Of a DNA stretch of 6,485 nucleotides, positions 1 through 6,485 are shown piece after piece (position 1 is the stretch's first letter; every line of letters begins with the position of its first letter). The notes below the pieces were generated by a model that was not told the origin of the DNA, did no database searches, and saw only the letters and a program-made list of their open reading frames with translations. This DNA is from Paraglaciecola arctica (GTDB lineage Bacteria; Pseudomonadota; Gammaproteobacteria; Enterobacterales; Alteromonadaceae). The position numbers and the translations under genes are program-made. The stretch is taken from positions 1 through 6,485 of the forward strand of contig QIJM01000090.1 of the NCBI GenBank assembly GCA_003232445.1, given 5' to 3'.

Positions 1-2538
1 TGTATGTTGCTGTACATTGTGTTCTGCCAAACCCATAGTTTCGACCTGTTCTTTTGTAGCATCTGCAGCGACGGTAATTTTAGCTCTAACTTTACCATTG
101 ACTTGCACCACTACTAGCTTTTCGTCTTCAACCATGGCGTCAGCTTCTGCCAACGGCCATGGCGCGGTTTCTACTTCATTCTTATGGCCTAAGTCTTTGT
201 ACATAACATGACAAATGTGCGGAGCGATAGGAGTAAGTAACAAGACTATTGCATCAATCCCTTCACGCATCACAACTAAATCTTGCGCAGACGTTTTGGG
301 TGCTTTTTGCAAATGATTGAGCAACTCCATGCAGGCGGCAACAGCCGTATTGAATGTCTGGCGACGACCAATGTCATCACTGACTTTTTCAATGGTTTTA
401 TGTACTAAACGTCTAAGGTTTTTCTGCGCAGCAGACAAATTAGCTTTATCTAGCATGGCTATTTCGCCTGCTTCTACGTGTTCTTGCACTAAGTTCCAAA
501 GGCGTTTTACAAACCTATGTGCACCTTCAACTCCAGAGTCAATCCATTCCAACGTTTGTTCGGGTGGCGCTGCAAACATGGTAAAGACTCGAATAGTATC
601 AGCACCATATAAATCAATAACTTGCTGTGGATCAATGCCATTGTTTTTAGACTTAGACATTTTGGTCATACCGCCGTGCAATACTTCTTGGCCATCAGAC
701 TCAAGTACAGATTTTGATATTCGGCCTTTATCGTCTTTTTCACTGATAACATCAGCGGGGGAATACCAGACTTTTTTGCCTACCGCATCCTCACGATAAA
801 ACGAATCGGCTAACACCATACCTTGACATAACAAACGTTTGTAAGGTTCATCAGATTGCACCAATCCTTCGTCACGCATCAGTTTGTGGAAAAAACGCGA
901 GTACAATAAATGCAATATAGCGTGTTCAATTCCACCCACATATTGGTCGACTGGCAACCAATAATTGGCCTGTGCGGGATCCAACATGACTTGGTCGTTT
1001 TGCGCACTGCAATAACGTGCGTAATACCATGATGATTCCATAAAGGTATCAAAGGTATCGGTTTCCCTTAATGCAGGTTGACCGTTGTATTGGGTTTTAG
1101 CCCACTCAGGGTCTGCTTTGATCGGAGAAATAACCCCGTTCATATGTACATCTTCTGGTAATTCAACCGGTAATTGGTCGATAGGTACTGGCACGGATCC
1201 GCCATTTTCTAAATTTAGCATTGGGATAGGGCTGCCCCAATAACGTTGGCGTGACACGCCCCAATCTCTCAAACGATAATTGATTTTCTTTTTACCCTTA
1301 TTTTGTTCGATAAGAGCTTGTGCAATTTTATCAAAGGCTTGTGCTGAGGTGAGACCATCGTATTCGCCAGAATTAACCAATAGACCTTTTTCGGTAAACG
1401 CCCCTTGGTTTAAATCACACACAACAGTACTTTGTGCATTGCCTTGAATAACTTGTTTTATTTCAAGGCCGTATTTAGTGGCAAACTCCCAGTCACGTTG
1501 ATCGTGCCCTGGCACAGCCATCACCGCACCTGAGCCGTAGCCCATTAATACAAAGTTGGCTACCCAAACAGGTACCTTGCCACCTGTTAAGGGGTGAATA
1601 GCATAATAACCTGTGGCACAGCCTTTCTTTTCCATGGTGGCCATCTCAGCTTCAGCCACTTTGGTATTTTTGCATTCTTCAATAAATACGGCTAAATCAC
1701 TATTAGTCTTGGCGGCTTCTAATGCAATGGGATGTTGCGCAGCAACGGCCACATAGGTCGCCCCTAATAAGGTATCTGGGCGAGTGGTATATACATCAAA
1801 ACTTTCAAGCTCTGCGACTGTTTGTTCGAGGTCGAAGGTTATCTCTACGCCTTCTGAACGGCCAATCCAGTTTTTTTGCATAGCCCGTACTTGCTCTGGC
1901 CATTCTTCTAATTGTTCTAAATCGTTGACCAGTTCTTCTGCATAATCGGTGATTTTAATAAACCACTGAGGGATTTCTTTTTGTTCAACTAAGGCGCCTG
2001 ATCGCCAGCCGCGGCCATCAATCACTTGTTCGTTAGCGAGAACCGTATGATCAACTGGATCCCAGTTAACAGTCGCGTTTTTTTTATAGACTAAACCTTT
2101 ATCGAATAGACGAGTAAAAAACCATTGTTCCCAACGGTAATAGTCTTTTTTACAGGTTGCTATTTCGCGATCCCAGTCGTAACCAAATCCTAATGCTTTC
2201 AATTGGGTTTTCATATACTCAATATTCGAGTAAGTCCATTTGGCCGGCGCTGTATTGTTGTTAATGGCTGCGTTTTCAGCCGGTAAACCAAAGGCATCCC
2301 AACCCATAGGTTGAAGTACGTTTTTACCTAACATTCTTTGATAACGGCTAATCACATCACCAATGGTGTAATTGCGAACATGCCCCATGTGCAAACGGCC
2401 GCTTGGATAAGGAAACATAGAAAGACAATAAAATTTTTCTTTGTCAGCGTCTTCAGTTGCTTTAAACGTTTGCTGGGTTTCCCAATAGGCTTGAACCTCT
2501 TTTTCGATTTTTTGAGGTTGGTACTGTTTTTCGGCCAT
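1..2538 (-). CDS. leuS: Leucyl-tRNA synthetase (class I), 3' end cut by window edge
   Basis: Cytoplasmic enzyme that charges tRNA-Leu with leucine using ATP and hydrolyses mischarged tRNA. I translated the minus strand from the ATG at 2538-2536 and found 846 codons with no stop to base 1. The N-terminus MAEKQYQPQKIEKEVQAYW matches E. coli LeuRS, and the full protein should be about 867-870 residues, so some 20-25 are missing. Visible landmarks are the ATP-binding HMGH at residues 50-53, the zinc-module region at about 158-190, the CP1 editing domain at about 225-420 with TTRPDT (251-256) and the conserved GHDQRD (344-349, Asp349), the KMSKS loop at 626-630, and the anticodon-binding and C-terminal parts with VVVQVNGKVRAKI. 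The zinc module has lost its cysteines (NWDP...DGRGWRS instead of NWCP...DGCCWRC). I recall the same form in Pseudomonas, so it need not harm function. An in-frame upstream ATG at 2577 would add 13 residues, but the start at 2538 fits the family better. The gene diverges from the protease gene. Identification is very secure. Confidence 0.98.
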   Translation of the reverse strand, partial: MAEKQYQPQKIEKEVQAYWETQQTFKATEDADKEKFYCLSMFPYPSGRLHMGHVRNYTIGDVISRYQRMLGKNVLQPMGWDAFGLPAENAAINNNTAPAKWTYSNIEYMKTQLKALGFGYDWDREIATCKKDYYRWEQWFFTRLFDKGLVYKKNATVNWDPVDHTVLANEQVIDGRGWRSGALVEQKEIPQWFIKITDYAEELVNDLEQLEEWPEQVRAMQKNWIGRSEGVEITFDLEQTVAELESFDVYTTRPDTLLGATYVAVAAQHPIALEAAKTNSDLAVFIEECKNTKVAEAEMATMEKKGCATGYYAIHPLTGGKVPVWVANFVLMGYGSGAVMAVPGHDQRDWEFATKYGLEIKQVIQGNAQSTVVCDLNQGAFTEKGLLVNSGEYDGLTSAQAFDKIAQALIEQNKGKKKINYRLRDWGVSRQRYWGSPIPMLNLENGGSVPVPIDQLPVELPEDVHMNGVISPIKADPEWAKTQYNGQPALRETDTFDTFMESSWYYARYCSAQNDQVMLDPAQANYWLPVDQYVGGIEHAILHLLYSRFFHKLMRDEGLVQSDEPYKRLLCQGMVLADSFYREDAVGKKVWYSPADVISEKDDKGRISKSVLESDGQEVLHGGMTKMSKSKNNGIDPQQVIDLYGADTIRVFTMFAAPPEQTLEWIDSGVEGAHRFVKRLWNLVQEHVEAGEIAMLDKANLSAAQKNLRRLVHKTIEKVSDDIGRRQTFNTAVAACMELLNHLQKAPKTSAQDLVVMREGIDAIVLLLTPIAPHICHVMYKDLGHKNEVETAPWPLAEADAMVEDEKLVVVQVNGKVRAKITVAADATKEQVETMGLAEHNVQQHT

Positions 2539-2547
2539 TAAAAAAGA

Positions 2548-2552
2548 TTTCC
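2548..2552 (-). promoter_or_regulatory. Ribosome binding site of leuS (GGAAA)
   Basis: On the minus strand the bases before the leuS ATG read ACGGAAATCTTTTTTA. GGAAA is a partial Shine-Dalgarno match with a 9-base spacer to the ATG at 2538. The competing in-frame ATG at 2577 has an AGGG only two bases upstream, too close for normal initiation. This supports the downstream start. Confidence 0.5.
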
Positions 2553-2568
2553 GTGACGAGAGCGATAA

Positions 2569-2581
2569 GGTCAACATGACC
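2569..2581. repeat. Small perfect inverted repeat GGTCA-ACA-TGACC in the leuS leader
   Basis: The arms GGTCA (2569-2573) and TGACC (2577-2581) are perfect complements around a three-base centre. The dyad lies 31 bases upstream of the leuS start and includes the alternative in-frame ATG (2577-2575 on the minus strand). It has the size of a half-operator or a weak RNA hairpin. No regulator can be named, and a 5-bp arm can arise by chance. Confidence 0.3.
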
Positions 2582-2599
2582 CTAAACAATGATATAAAA

Positions 2600-2638
2600 G
2601 TTAGCTGGTTAGAATACCTTAGCGTATCCCTTGCTAAC
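2600..2638. repeat. Nested inverted repeats over the putative leuS promoter
   Basis: An outer pair, GTTAGC (2600-2605) and GCTAAC (2633-2638), encloses an imperfect inner pair, GAATAC (2612-2617) and GTATCC (2624-2629, one mismatch). The two dyad centres differ by about 1.5 bases, so this is not one clean palindrome. It overlaps the candidate leuS -10/-35 elements, where a repressor or activator site would be plausible. The function is unknown. Confidence 0.25.
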
Positions 2639-2640
2639 AA
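2611..2640 (-). promoter_or_regulatory. Possible sigma70 promoter for leuS
   Basis: On the minus strand, TTGTTA (2640-2635, four of six matches to TTGACA) lies 18 bases before TATTCT (2616-2611, four of six matches to TATAAT). Transcription would begin near 2604, giving a leader of about 65 bases. The matches are only moderate and the region is AT-rich, so this is a candidate rather than a firm call. Confidence 0.3.
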
Positions 2641-2740
2641 TAGTTAATACGTGATTTATCGAGCTTATTCTGAAGTTTGTAGATGTAATAAGTGATTTGT
2701 ATTAAAAATAGTCAGTTTTTCATATTCTTTTCGTATCCGT

Positions 2741-2769
2741 TTGACAGCCTGCTGATTACAGGTTTCACT
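2741..2769 (+). promoter_or_regulatory. Possible promoter for the Lon-family protease gene
   Basis: A perfect -35 consensus TTGACA lies at 2741-2746. At the ideal 17-base spacing the -10 is poor (TTCACT, 2764-2769, three of six). ACTAAT at 2767-2772 is better (four of six) but the spacer is then 20 bases. The position, about 35-70 bases before the ATG at 2811, is right for a promoter. No sigma32-type -10 was seen. Confidence 0.27.
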
Positions 2770-2810
2770 AATTGGTATATTCCTAATTTGTAGTAATTAA
2801 GCCTTTTAAC

Positions 2811-5198
2811 ATGCAAAGAAAATATGCCTTACATCTGCAGCAGTTGACTGCAAAACCCAGTAGACGATTGATCAATCAAGCGTTAAAAGATCAACAAGCA
2901 TTAAATTCTACTTTTATCGGTCAGGATAGGGCGCGTGACGCCTTGTCTTTTGGTTTAGGTATAGATACGCGAGGGTACAATCTTTATGTCATGGGTGAAC
3001 AAGCTACGGGGCGTTTTACCTTAGTACATGAATTTATTGATAAATATGTTAATAAAACCTTCACACCCGATGATTGGTGCTATATCAACAACTTTGAAGA
3101 TGAGCGTGAACCTTTTTCGTTGAAGCTGCCAGCAGGTGAAAGTAAAAAGCTAGTCAAAGACATGGAAAATTTAGTCGATGAATTATTAGATACCTTTCCT
3201 GCGGCATTTGATAATCCAGGTTATCAGCGAAAAAAAGCAGCGATCACCCGTGAATTTGATCAAGGATATGACAAAGCGATTGATGAAGTTGAAAAACAAG
3301 CGCAACAACAGAGTGTGGCATTGTATGAAGATGGCGGTACGATCACTTTTTCGCCTATTGTTGAAGGTAAATCTGTTACCGATGCTGAATTTGCTAAAGC
3401 ATCAGATGAACAGCGACAACACTATTATCAATTAATTGATGAACTTGAAGACAAATTAAGTGAAGCCTTAATTGAGTTACCTAAGTGGAAACGCGCTACT
3501 GCAGAAAAATTAAGAAAGCTGAAAAAGGAAACGGCAGAGCAGGGTATCAGGCCGTTATTAAAAGATTTAGAGCATAAATATTCATCTGACTTGGCTATCT
3601 TGAAATTTCTACGGCAACTTAAACCGCACTTGGTAGAAACCGTGGTTGAAGTATTAGCTGACGATAAAAAAGAAGATAAACACGACGAGTACGACAAACG
3701 TTCGATTTTAGAAGAGCAATACCTACCCAATATTCTGGTTTCACATGATTTAAACAGTGGCTCTCCGGTGATTTATGAGCCTAACCCAACGCATCAAAAC
3801 TTATTTGGTCGGGTCGAATATACCAATATTCAGGGTTCGGTTTTTACTAACTACCGTATGATCCAACCCGGGGCAATGCACCGAGCAAATGGTGGGTATT
3901 TACTGTTAGACGTAGACAAGCTGATTGATCAACCTTATGCATGGGAAACGCTGAAATTAGTGCTTAAGTTTGGCTCACTCAAAATGGACTTGCCGCAACA
4001 TGATGTGGGAATGGTGAATTCCATCACGCTCAATCCACAGCAAATACCGATAGATGTCAAAGTGGTGCTGTTGGGCTCTCGTGACTTGTATTACTCCTTG
4101 CAAGATTATGATGACGAATTTTATGAATTGTTTAGGGTGTTAGTGGATTTTGACCACGAGATCCCACTGGATAAAAAGACCTTATTTGATTTTGTTGGCC
4201 GTGTAAGAGTGCAGGTTAAAGAATTAGGTTTACAGAGTATTTCGGCCAAAGCCATGTATCGATTAGTCGAATACAGTTTGCGTCTTGCAGAACATCAACA
4301 AAGGTTATCCGCACGTTTTTCAGACGTGATTGAGCTACTGCATGAAGCCGAGTACTTTTGTAGACACCAACATACTCAAGAACTCGATGTGACCCACATC
4401 GAAACTGCCTTGGCGGCAAAAACTCATCGTACTGGGCGTGTAAGTGAAGCCGTACTAGACGATATCAAACAAGGCCAAATTCTGATTGCGACGCAAGGCG
4501 TTGACGTAGGTAAAGTGAATGGTCTAACGATACTGGAAATCGGCGATAGCATGTTTGGCACACCTGCGCGTATAACCTCGACTGTATACGCAGGCGCTAA
4601 TGGTGTGGTAGATATTGAGCGAGAAGTCGAATTCGGTCAACCCAGTCACTCTAAAGGTGTGATGTTGTTAACGGGGTACTTAGGCCACAAATATGCTCAG
4701 CTATTTCCGTTAACCTTATCAGCTAATATTGCTATAGAGCAGTCTTATGGGCACATAGACGGCGATAGTGCCTCGTTAGCAGAATTAGTCGCGCTGATTT
4801 CTGCCTTAACTAAAATGCCAGTTCGTCAAGACTTAGCCATTACGGGTTCAATAAACCAGTACGGTCAAGTGCAGTCTGTGGGCGGCGTGAATGAAAAAAT
4901 TGAGGGTTTCTTTAAACTTTGCCAACATCGAGGATTAACGGGTAATCAAGGGGTGGTAATACCCAAGTCTAATCACGTGAACTTGATGCTTGATAAAGAA
5001 GTGTTGGCAGCCGTGAAAGCACAAACGTTCCATGTCTGTGTGGTTGAAACAGTTGATGATGCGTTGGAATTGTTAATGGATAAAGACGCGGGTGTACTTA
5101 ACACTAAAGGTCGTTACCCTAAAGGTTCAGTTAACTATATGGCGGTTTCTAGCTTGCTTAATATTGCCAATATAGTGGCGGGTGCAGATGATGATTAA
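2811..5198 (+). CDS. Lon-family (S16) protease with N-terminal AAA-like module, LonB/YcbZ-like
   Basis: A 795-residue cytoplasmic protein, probably an ATP-associated serine protease of the family that includes E. coli YcbZ/LonH and, as I recall, Pseudomonas AsrA. It is not the housekeeping Lon, because it has no Lon N-terminal substrate domain. Order: an N-terminal segment; a P-loop at 62-70 reading GEQATGRFT (Arg68 where Lys is classical); a charged helical insertion at about 100-290; AAA core with GGYLLLDVDKLI at 361-372 (Asp367 but no following Glu); a family block at about 427-452 (YYSLQDYDDEFYELFRV, then DFD); a helical lid at about 470-555; and the S16 protease domain at about 565-770. 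Catalytic Ser653 (DGDSAS), Thr678 (ITGS) and Lys696 (GGVNEK) have the same spacing as Ser679, Thr704 and Lys722 of E. coli Lon. ATG 2811 is the first start after an in-frame TAA at 2784, and no good Shine-Dalgarno precedes it. It stands alone, divergent from leuS. The fold is secure; substrates and ATP dependence are unknown. Confidence 0.93.
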   Translation: MQRKYALHLQQLTAKPSRRLINQALKDQQALNSTFIGQDRARDALSFGLGIDTRGYNLYVMGEQATGRFTLVHEFIDKYVNKTFTPDDWCYINNFEDEREPFSLKLPAGESKKLVKDMENLVDELLDTFPAAFDNPGYQRKKAAITREFDQGYDKAIDEVEKQAQQQSVALYEDGGTITFSPIVEGKSVTDAEFAKASDEQRQHYYQLIDELEDKLSEALIELPKWKRATAEKLRKLKKETAEQGIRPLLKDLEHKYSSDLAILKFLRQLKPHLVETVVEVLADDKKEDKHDEYDKRSILEEQYLPNILVSHDLNSGSPVIYEPNPTHQNLFGRVEYTNIQGSVFTNYRMIQPGAMHRANGGYLLLDVDKLIDQPYAWETLKLVLKFGSLKMDLPQHDVGMVNSITLNPQQIPIDVKVVLLGSRDLYYSLQDYDDEFYELFRVLVDFDHEIPLDKKTLFDFVGRVRVQVKELGLQSISAKAMYRLVEYSLRLAEHQQRLSARFSDVIELLHEAEYFCRHQHTQELDVTHIETALAAKTHRTGRVSEAVLDDIKQGQILIATQGVDVGKVNGLTILEIGDSMFGTPARITSTVYAGANGVVDIEREVEFGQPSHSKGVMLLTGYLGHKYAQLFPLTLSANIAIEQSYGHIDGDSASLAELVALISALTKMPVRQDLAITGSINQYGQVQSVGGVNEKIEGFFKLCQHRGLTGNQGVVIPKSNHVNLMLDKEVLAAVKAQTFHVCVVETVDDALELLMDKDAGVLNTKGRYPKGSVNYMAVSSLLNIANIVAGADDD

Positions 5199-5213
5199 GT
5201 CGCTTAGATTAGA

Positions 5214-5240
5214 CTGAATGTTTAGTCCTTAAACACTCAG
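5214..5240 (+). terminator. Hairpin after the protease gene, probable terminator
   Basis: The arms CTGAATGTTTA (5214-5224) and TAAACACTCAG (5230-5240) form an 11-bp stem with one mismatch and a five-base loop, GTCCT. It begins 15 bases after the protease stop codon. The downstream stretch is T-rich but interrupted (GGTTTACTTTATT), so it is a weak intrinsic terminator or an mRNA 3'-end stabiliser. In the opposite direction there is no T-run, so it is assigned to the plus strand, although it may also slow transcription from the convergent cyclase gene. Confidence 0.55.
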
Positions 5241-5318
5241 CAGGTTTACTTTATTCTGTTAGGATCTTGCCATTATTTTATAAGATGACATTATGAAAAT
5301 CTTAAAAGGTACAGTTGT

Positions 5319-6485
5319 TCAGGTATCAAAAGCAAAAGTATTAGTTTGGTAGTTGAATACTTGATTACGCCCTAAATCCTTTGACTGATATAGGGCTCTA
5401 TCGGCACCAGCAAATAACTGGGTAAATTCATAACCACAAATGGATGAATCGGATACACCAAAACTTGCGGTCAGTGTAAACTGATGACCTGATGCTGAGG
5501 TGTTCACTTCTTCAATCGCTTTACGGCATTTTTCGGCGATGTGTGCGGCCAAATGATTACCACAACCCGCTAATAAAATACCAAACTCCTCACCGCCTAA
5601 ACGACCGATAATATCATTTTTCCGACAGGCTGATTTTGCGGCACTCACTGCCATTTTAAGTGCTTCATCGCCTACTATGTGACCATAGGTATCATTAATT
5701 TTCTTAAAAAAATCCAAATCAAAAATCACAAAACTAACGGGTTGATCTGTTTTTTTGCAAAGCGTAATCGCCGAAAGGGCTAATTGCGCAAAATGATGAC
5801 GATTGGCAATACCGGTTAATTCATCGGTCTGGGCAAAGTAACGCATTTCAAGATAATTTTTTCTGTTTTTATAAGTCCATAATATAAATACCACTAGTGC
5901 CATAGTTAACAATGCCAAAGCCAAACGTTTGCTCTGGGCTGCTTCACTGTCTAATAACGCTTGAATTTTCAGCAGGGTGTTTTCTTTATCGAGTAGAGCG
6001 ATTTGTACATTTTTTTCTATAGCATCAAACTTTGCTTTTTGAATGGCTAATAGTTTTGCATTGTTTTGATCTAACTTAAGTTGGTGTACTTCATTATGTT
6101 TTTTAAAATAATCTAGCGCTTTGTCATAATCCTTTTTTTCTTCAAATACCTTGGATAATACTTTATAGGCGGTAGCTATGCTCTTAGCGTTTTGGTGCTC
6201 AGGTTTTGTTTTGACAATTTTTTGAGCGAAACTTTCGGCTTTTAAATAATCGCCTTGAAACACATAAAGCTCAGCTAATTGAGAATAATAGGACGCACTC
6301 ATAGTGTGATATCCAGTTTTTTCAACAGATATCAAGTTGTCTAACAATATCTTTTCAGCGTCTGTATACATCTGTTTTTTTAAAAAAAATTCAGCCATAT
6401 ATATATATGTTCCTTGCTCAACAAAATTTAAATTAACGGATTTACAAAGGTTGATAACATCACTAAACATAGCTTTTGTTAAGTG
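5319..6485 (-). CDS. Diguanylate cyclase with TPR repeats and a membrane helix (GGDEF), 5' end cut by window edge
   Basis: An enzyme making c-di-GMP from two GTP at the inner membrane. The frame is open from base 6485 to the TGA at 5321-5319 (388 residues). The ATG at 6470 is probably internal, since the frame has no stop upstream of it and the protein starts inside a TPR array. Counting from that Met: TPR-like helical pairs at about 21-53, 60-93 and 100-133; a probable coiled coil at about 130-182; one membrane helix at about 183-200; and a GGDEF domain at about 211-375. The active site GGEEF is at 292-296 and the metal-binding Asp is in FDLD (251). DELTG and the KKINDTYGH block are present. 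RKND at 283-286 sits five residues before GGEEF, the correct place for the inhibitory RxxD I-site, so product feedback inhibition is expected. The TPR part is probably periplasmic and senses a ligand or protein partner. The complete family members usually carry a signal peptide and more TPRs, which would lie to the right. It converges on the protease gene. Confidence 0.93.
   Translation of the reverse strand, partial: HLTKAMFSDVINLCKSVNLNFVEQGTYIYMAEFFLKKQMYTDAEKILLDNLISVEKTGYHTMSASYYSQLAELYVFQGDYLKAESFAQKIVKTKPEHQNAKSIATAYKVLSKVFEEKKDYDKALDYFKKHNEVHQLKLDQNNAKLLAIQKAKFDAIEKNVQIALLDKENTLLKIQALLDSEAAQSKRLALALLTMALVVFILWTYKNRKNYLEMRYFAQTDELTGIANRHHFAQLALSAITLCKKTDQPVSFVIFDLDFFKKINDTYGHIVGDEALKMAVSAAKSACRKNDIIGRLGGEEFGILLAGCGNHLAAHIAEKCRKAIEEVNTSASGHQFTLTASFGVSDSSICGYEFTQLFAGADRALYQSKDLGRNQVFNYQTNTFAFDT

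Noticed and set aside
17..211. 64-codon plus-strand open frame
   Set aside because: It is antisense to the conserved C-terminal LeuRS coding region, including VVVQVNGKVRAKI, and shows no protein signature.
317..799. 160-codon plus-strand open frame
   Set aside because: It lies wholly antisense to leuS, which encodes conserved LeuRS motifs (including KMSKS) here. Its translation is Ser/Cys-rich and resembles no protein family.
2338..2541. 67-codon plus-strand frame with a hydrophobic tail that could suggest a membrane peptide
   Set aside because: It is antisense to the LeuRS N-terminus (HMGH region). The Phe/Leu richness comes from the complement of Lys/Glu codons.
2539..2646. T-box or leucine-type attenuator controlling leuS
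   Set aside because: The leader is short, has no T-box sequence, no leucine-rich leader peptide with its own stop and no terminator hairpin. T-boxes are not expected in Gammaproteobacteria.
2651..2698. Direct repeat GTGATTT (2651-2657 and 2692-2698) and CGTATCC (2623-2629 and 2732-2738)
   Set aside because: Seven-base repeats in an AT-rich 272-bp region are expected by chance, and their spacing matches no known binding-site pattern.
3208..3730. Overlapping small frames on both strands (3208-3435 plus, 3428-3730 minus)
   Set aside because: Both fall inside the protease gene's charged helical insertion, whose composition produces long alternative frames. No independent start signal or homology is apparent.
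4216..4419. 67-codon minus-strand frame
   Set aside because: It is antisense to the lid region of the protease and has no recognisable protein features.
6398..6408. Short AT repeat (ATATATATATG) as a possible phase-variable tract
   Set aside because: It is only about five AT units, lies in frame and encodes an ordinary Tyr-Ile-Tyr-Met stretch. It is too short to suggest slippage control.

Overview
The window suggests a marine-type gammaproteobacterium, most likely of the Alteromonadales (Alteromonas/Glaciecola/Paraglaciecola-like). The basis is a LeuRS that aligns closely with the E. coli enzyme, an AT-leaning base composition, a long Lon-family (YcbZ/LonH-like) protease gene and a TPR-GGDEF signalling gene. 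The genus is an inference from recalled protein resemblance, not from a search.

Layout: (1) Positions 1-2538, minus strand: leuS, leucyl-tRNA synthetase. It reads without interruption from its ATG to the left edge and lacks only about the last 20-25 codons. (2) Positions 2539-2810: a 272-bp divergent intergenic region with weak promoter-like elements for both genes, two small inverted repeats on the leuS side and no RNA gene I can recognise. (3) Positions 2811-5198, plus strand: a 795-residue Lon-family protease with an N-terminal AAA-like module, a helical insertion and a C-terminal S16 protease domain with an intact Ser-Lys dyad. Its Walker A and B motifs depart from the classical form. (4) Positions 5199-5318: a short region between convergent genes with a clear hairpin just after the protease gene. 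(5) Positions 5319-6485, minus strand: the 3' part of a diguanylate cyclase gene (TPR repeats, coiled coil, one membrane helix, GGDEF domain). Its 5' end lies beyond the right edge.

The three genes do not form an operon. leuS and the protease gene diverge, and the protease and cyclase genes converge. leuS is a housekeeping translation gene, the protease is probably a protein quality-control or stress factor, and the cyclase makes the second messenger c-di-GMP. I see no mobile element, CRISPR array, phage gene, tRNA or rRNA, and no sign of an undescribed multi-gene system. The points most worth a second look are the unusual P-loop of the protease, the LeuRS zinc module without cysteines, the start-codon choice and dyads in the leuS leader, and a tiny ORF running into the end of the cyclase gene.
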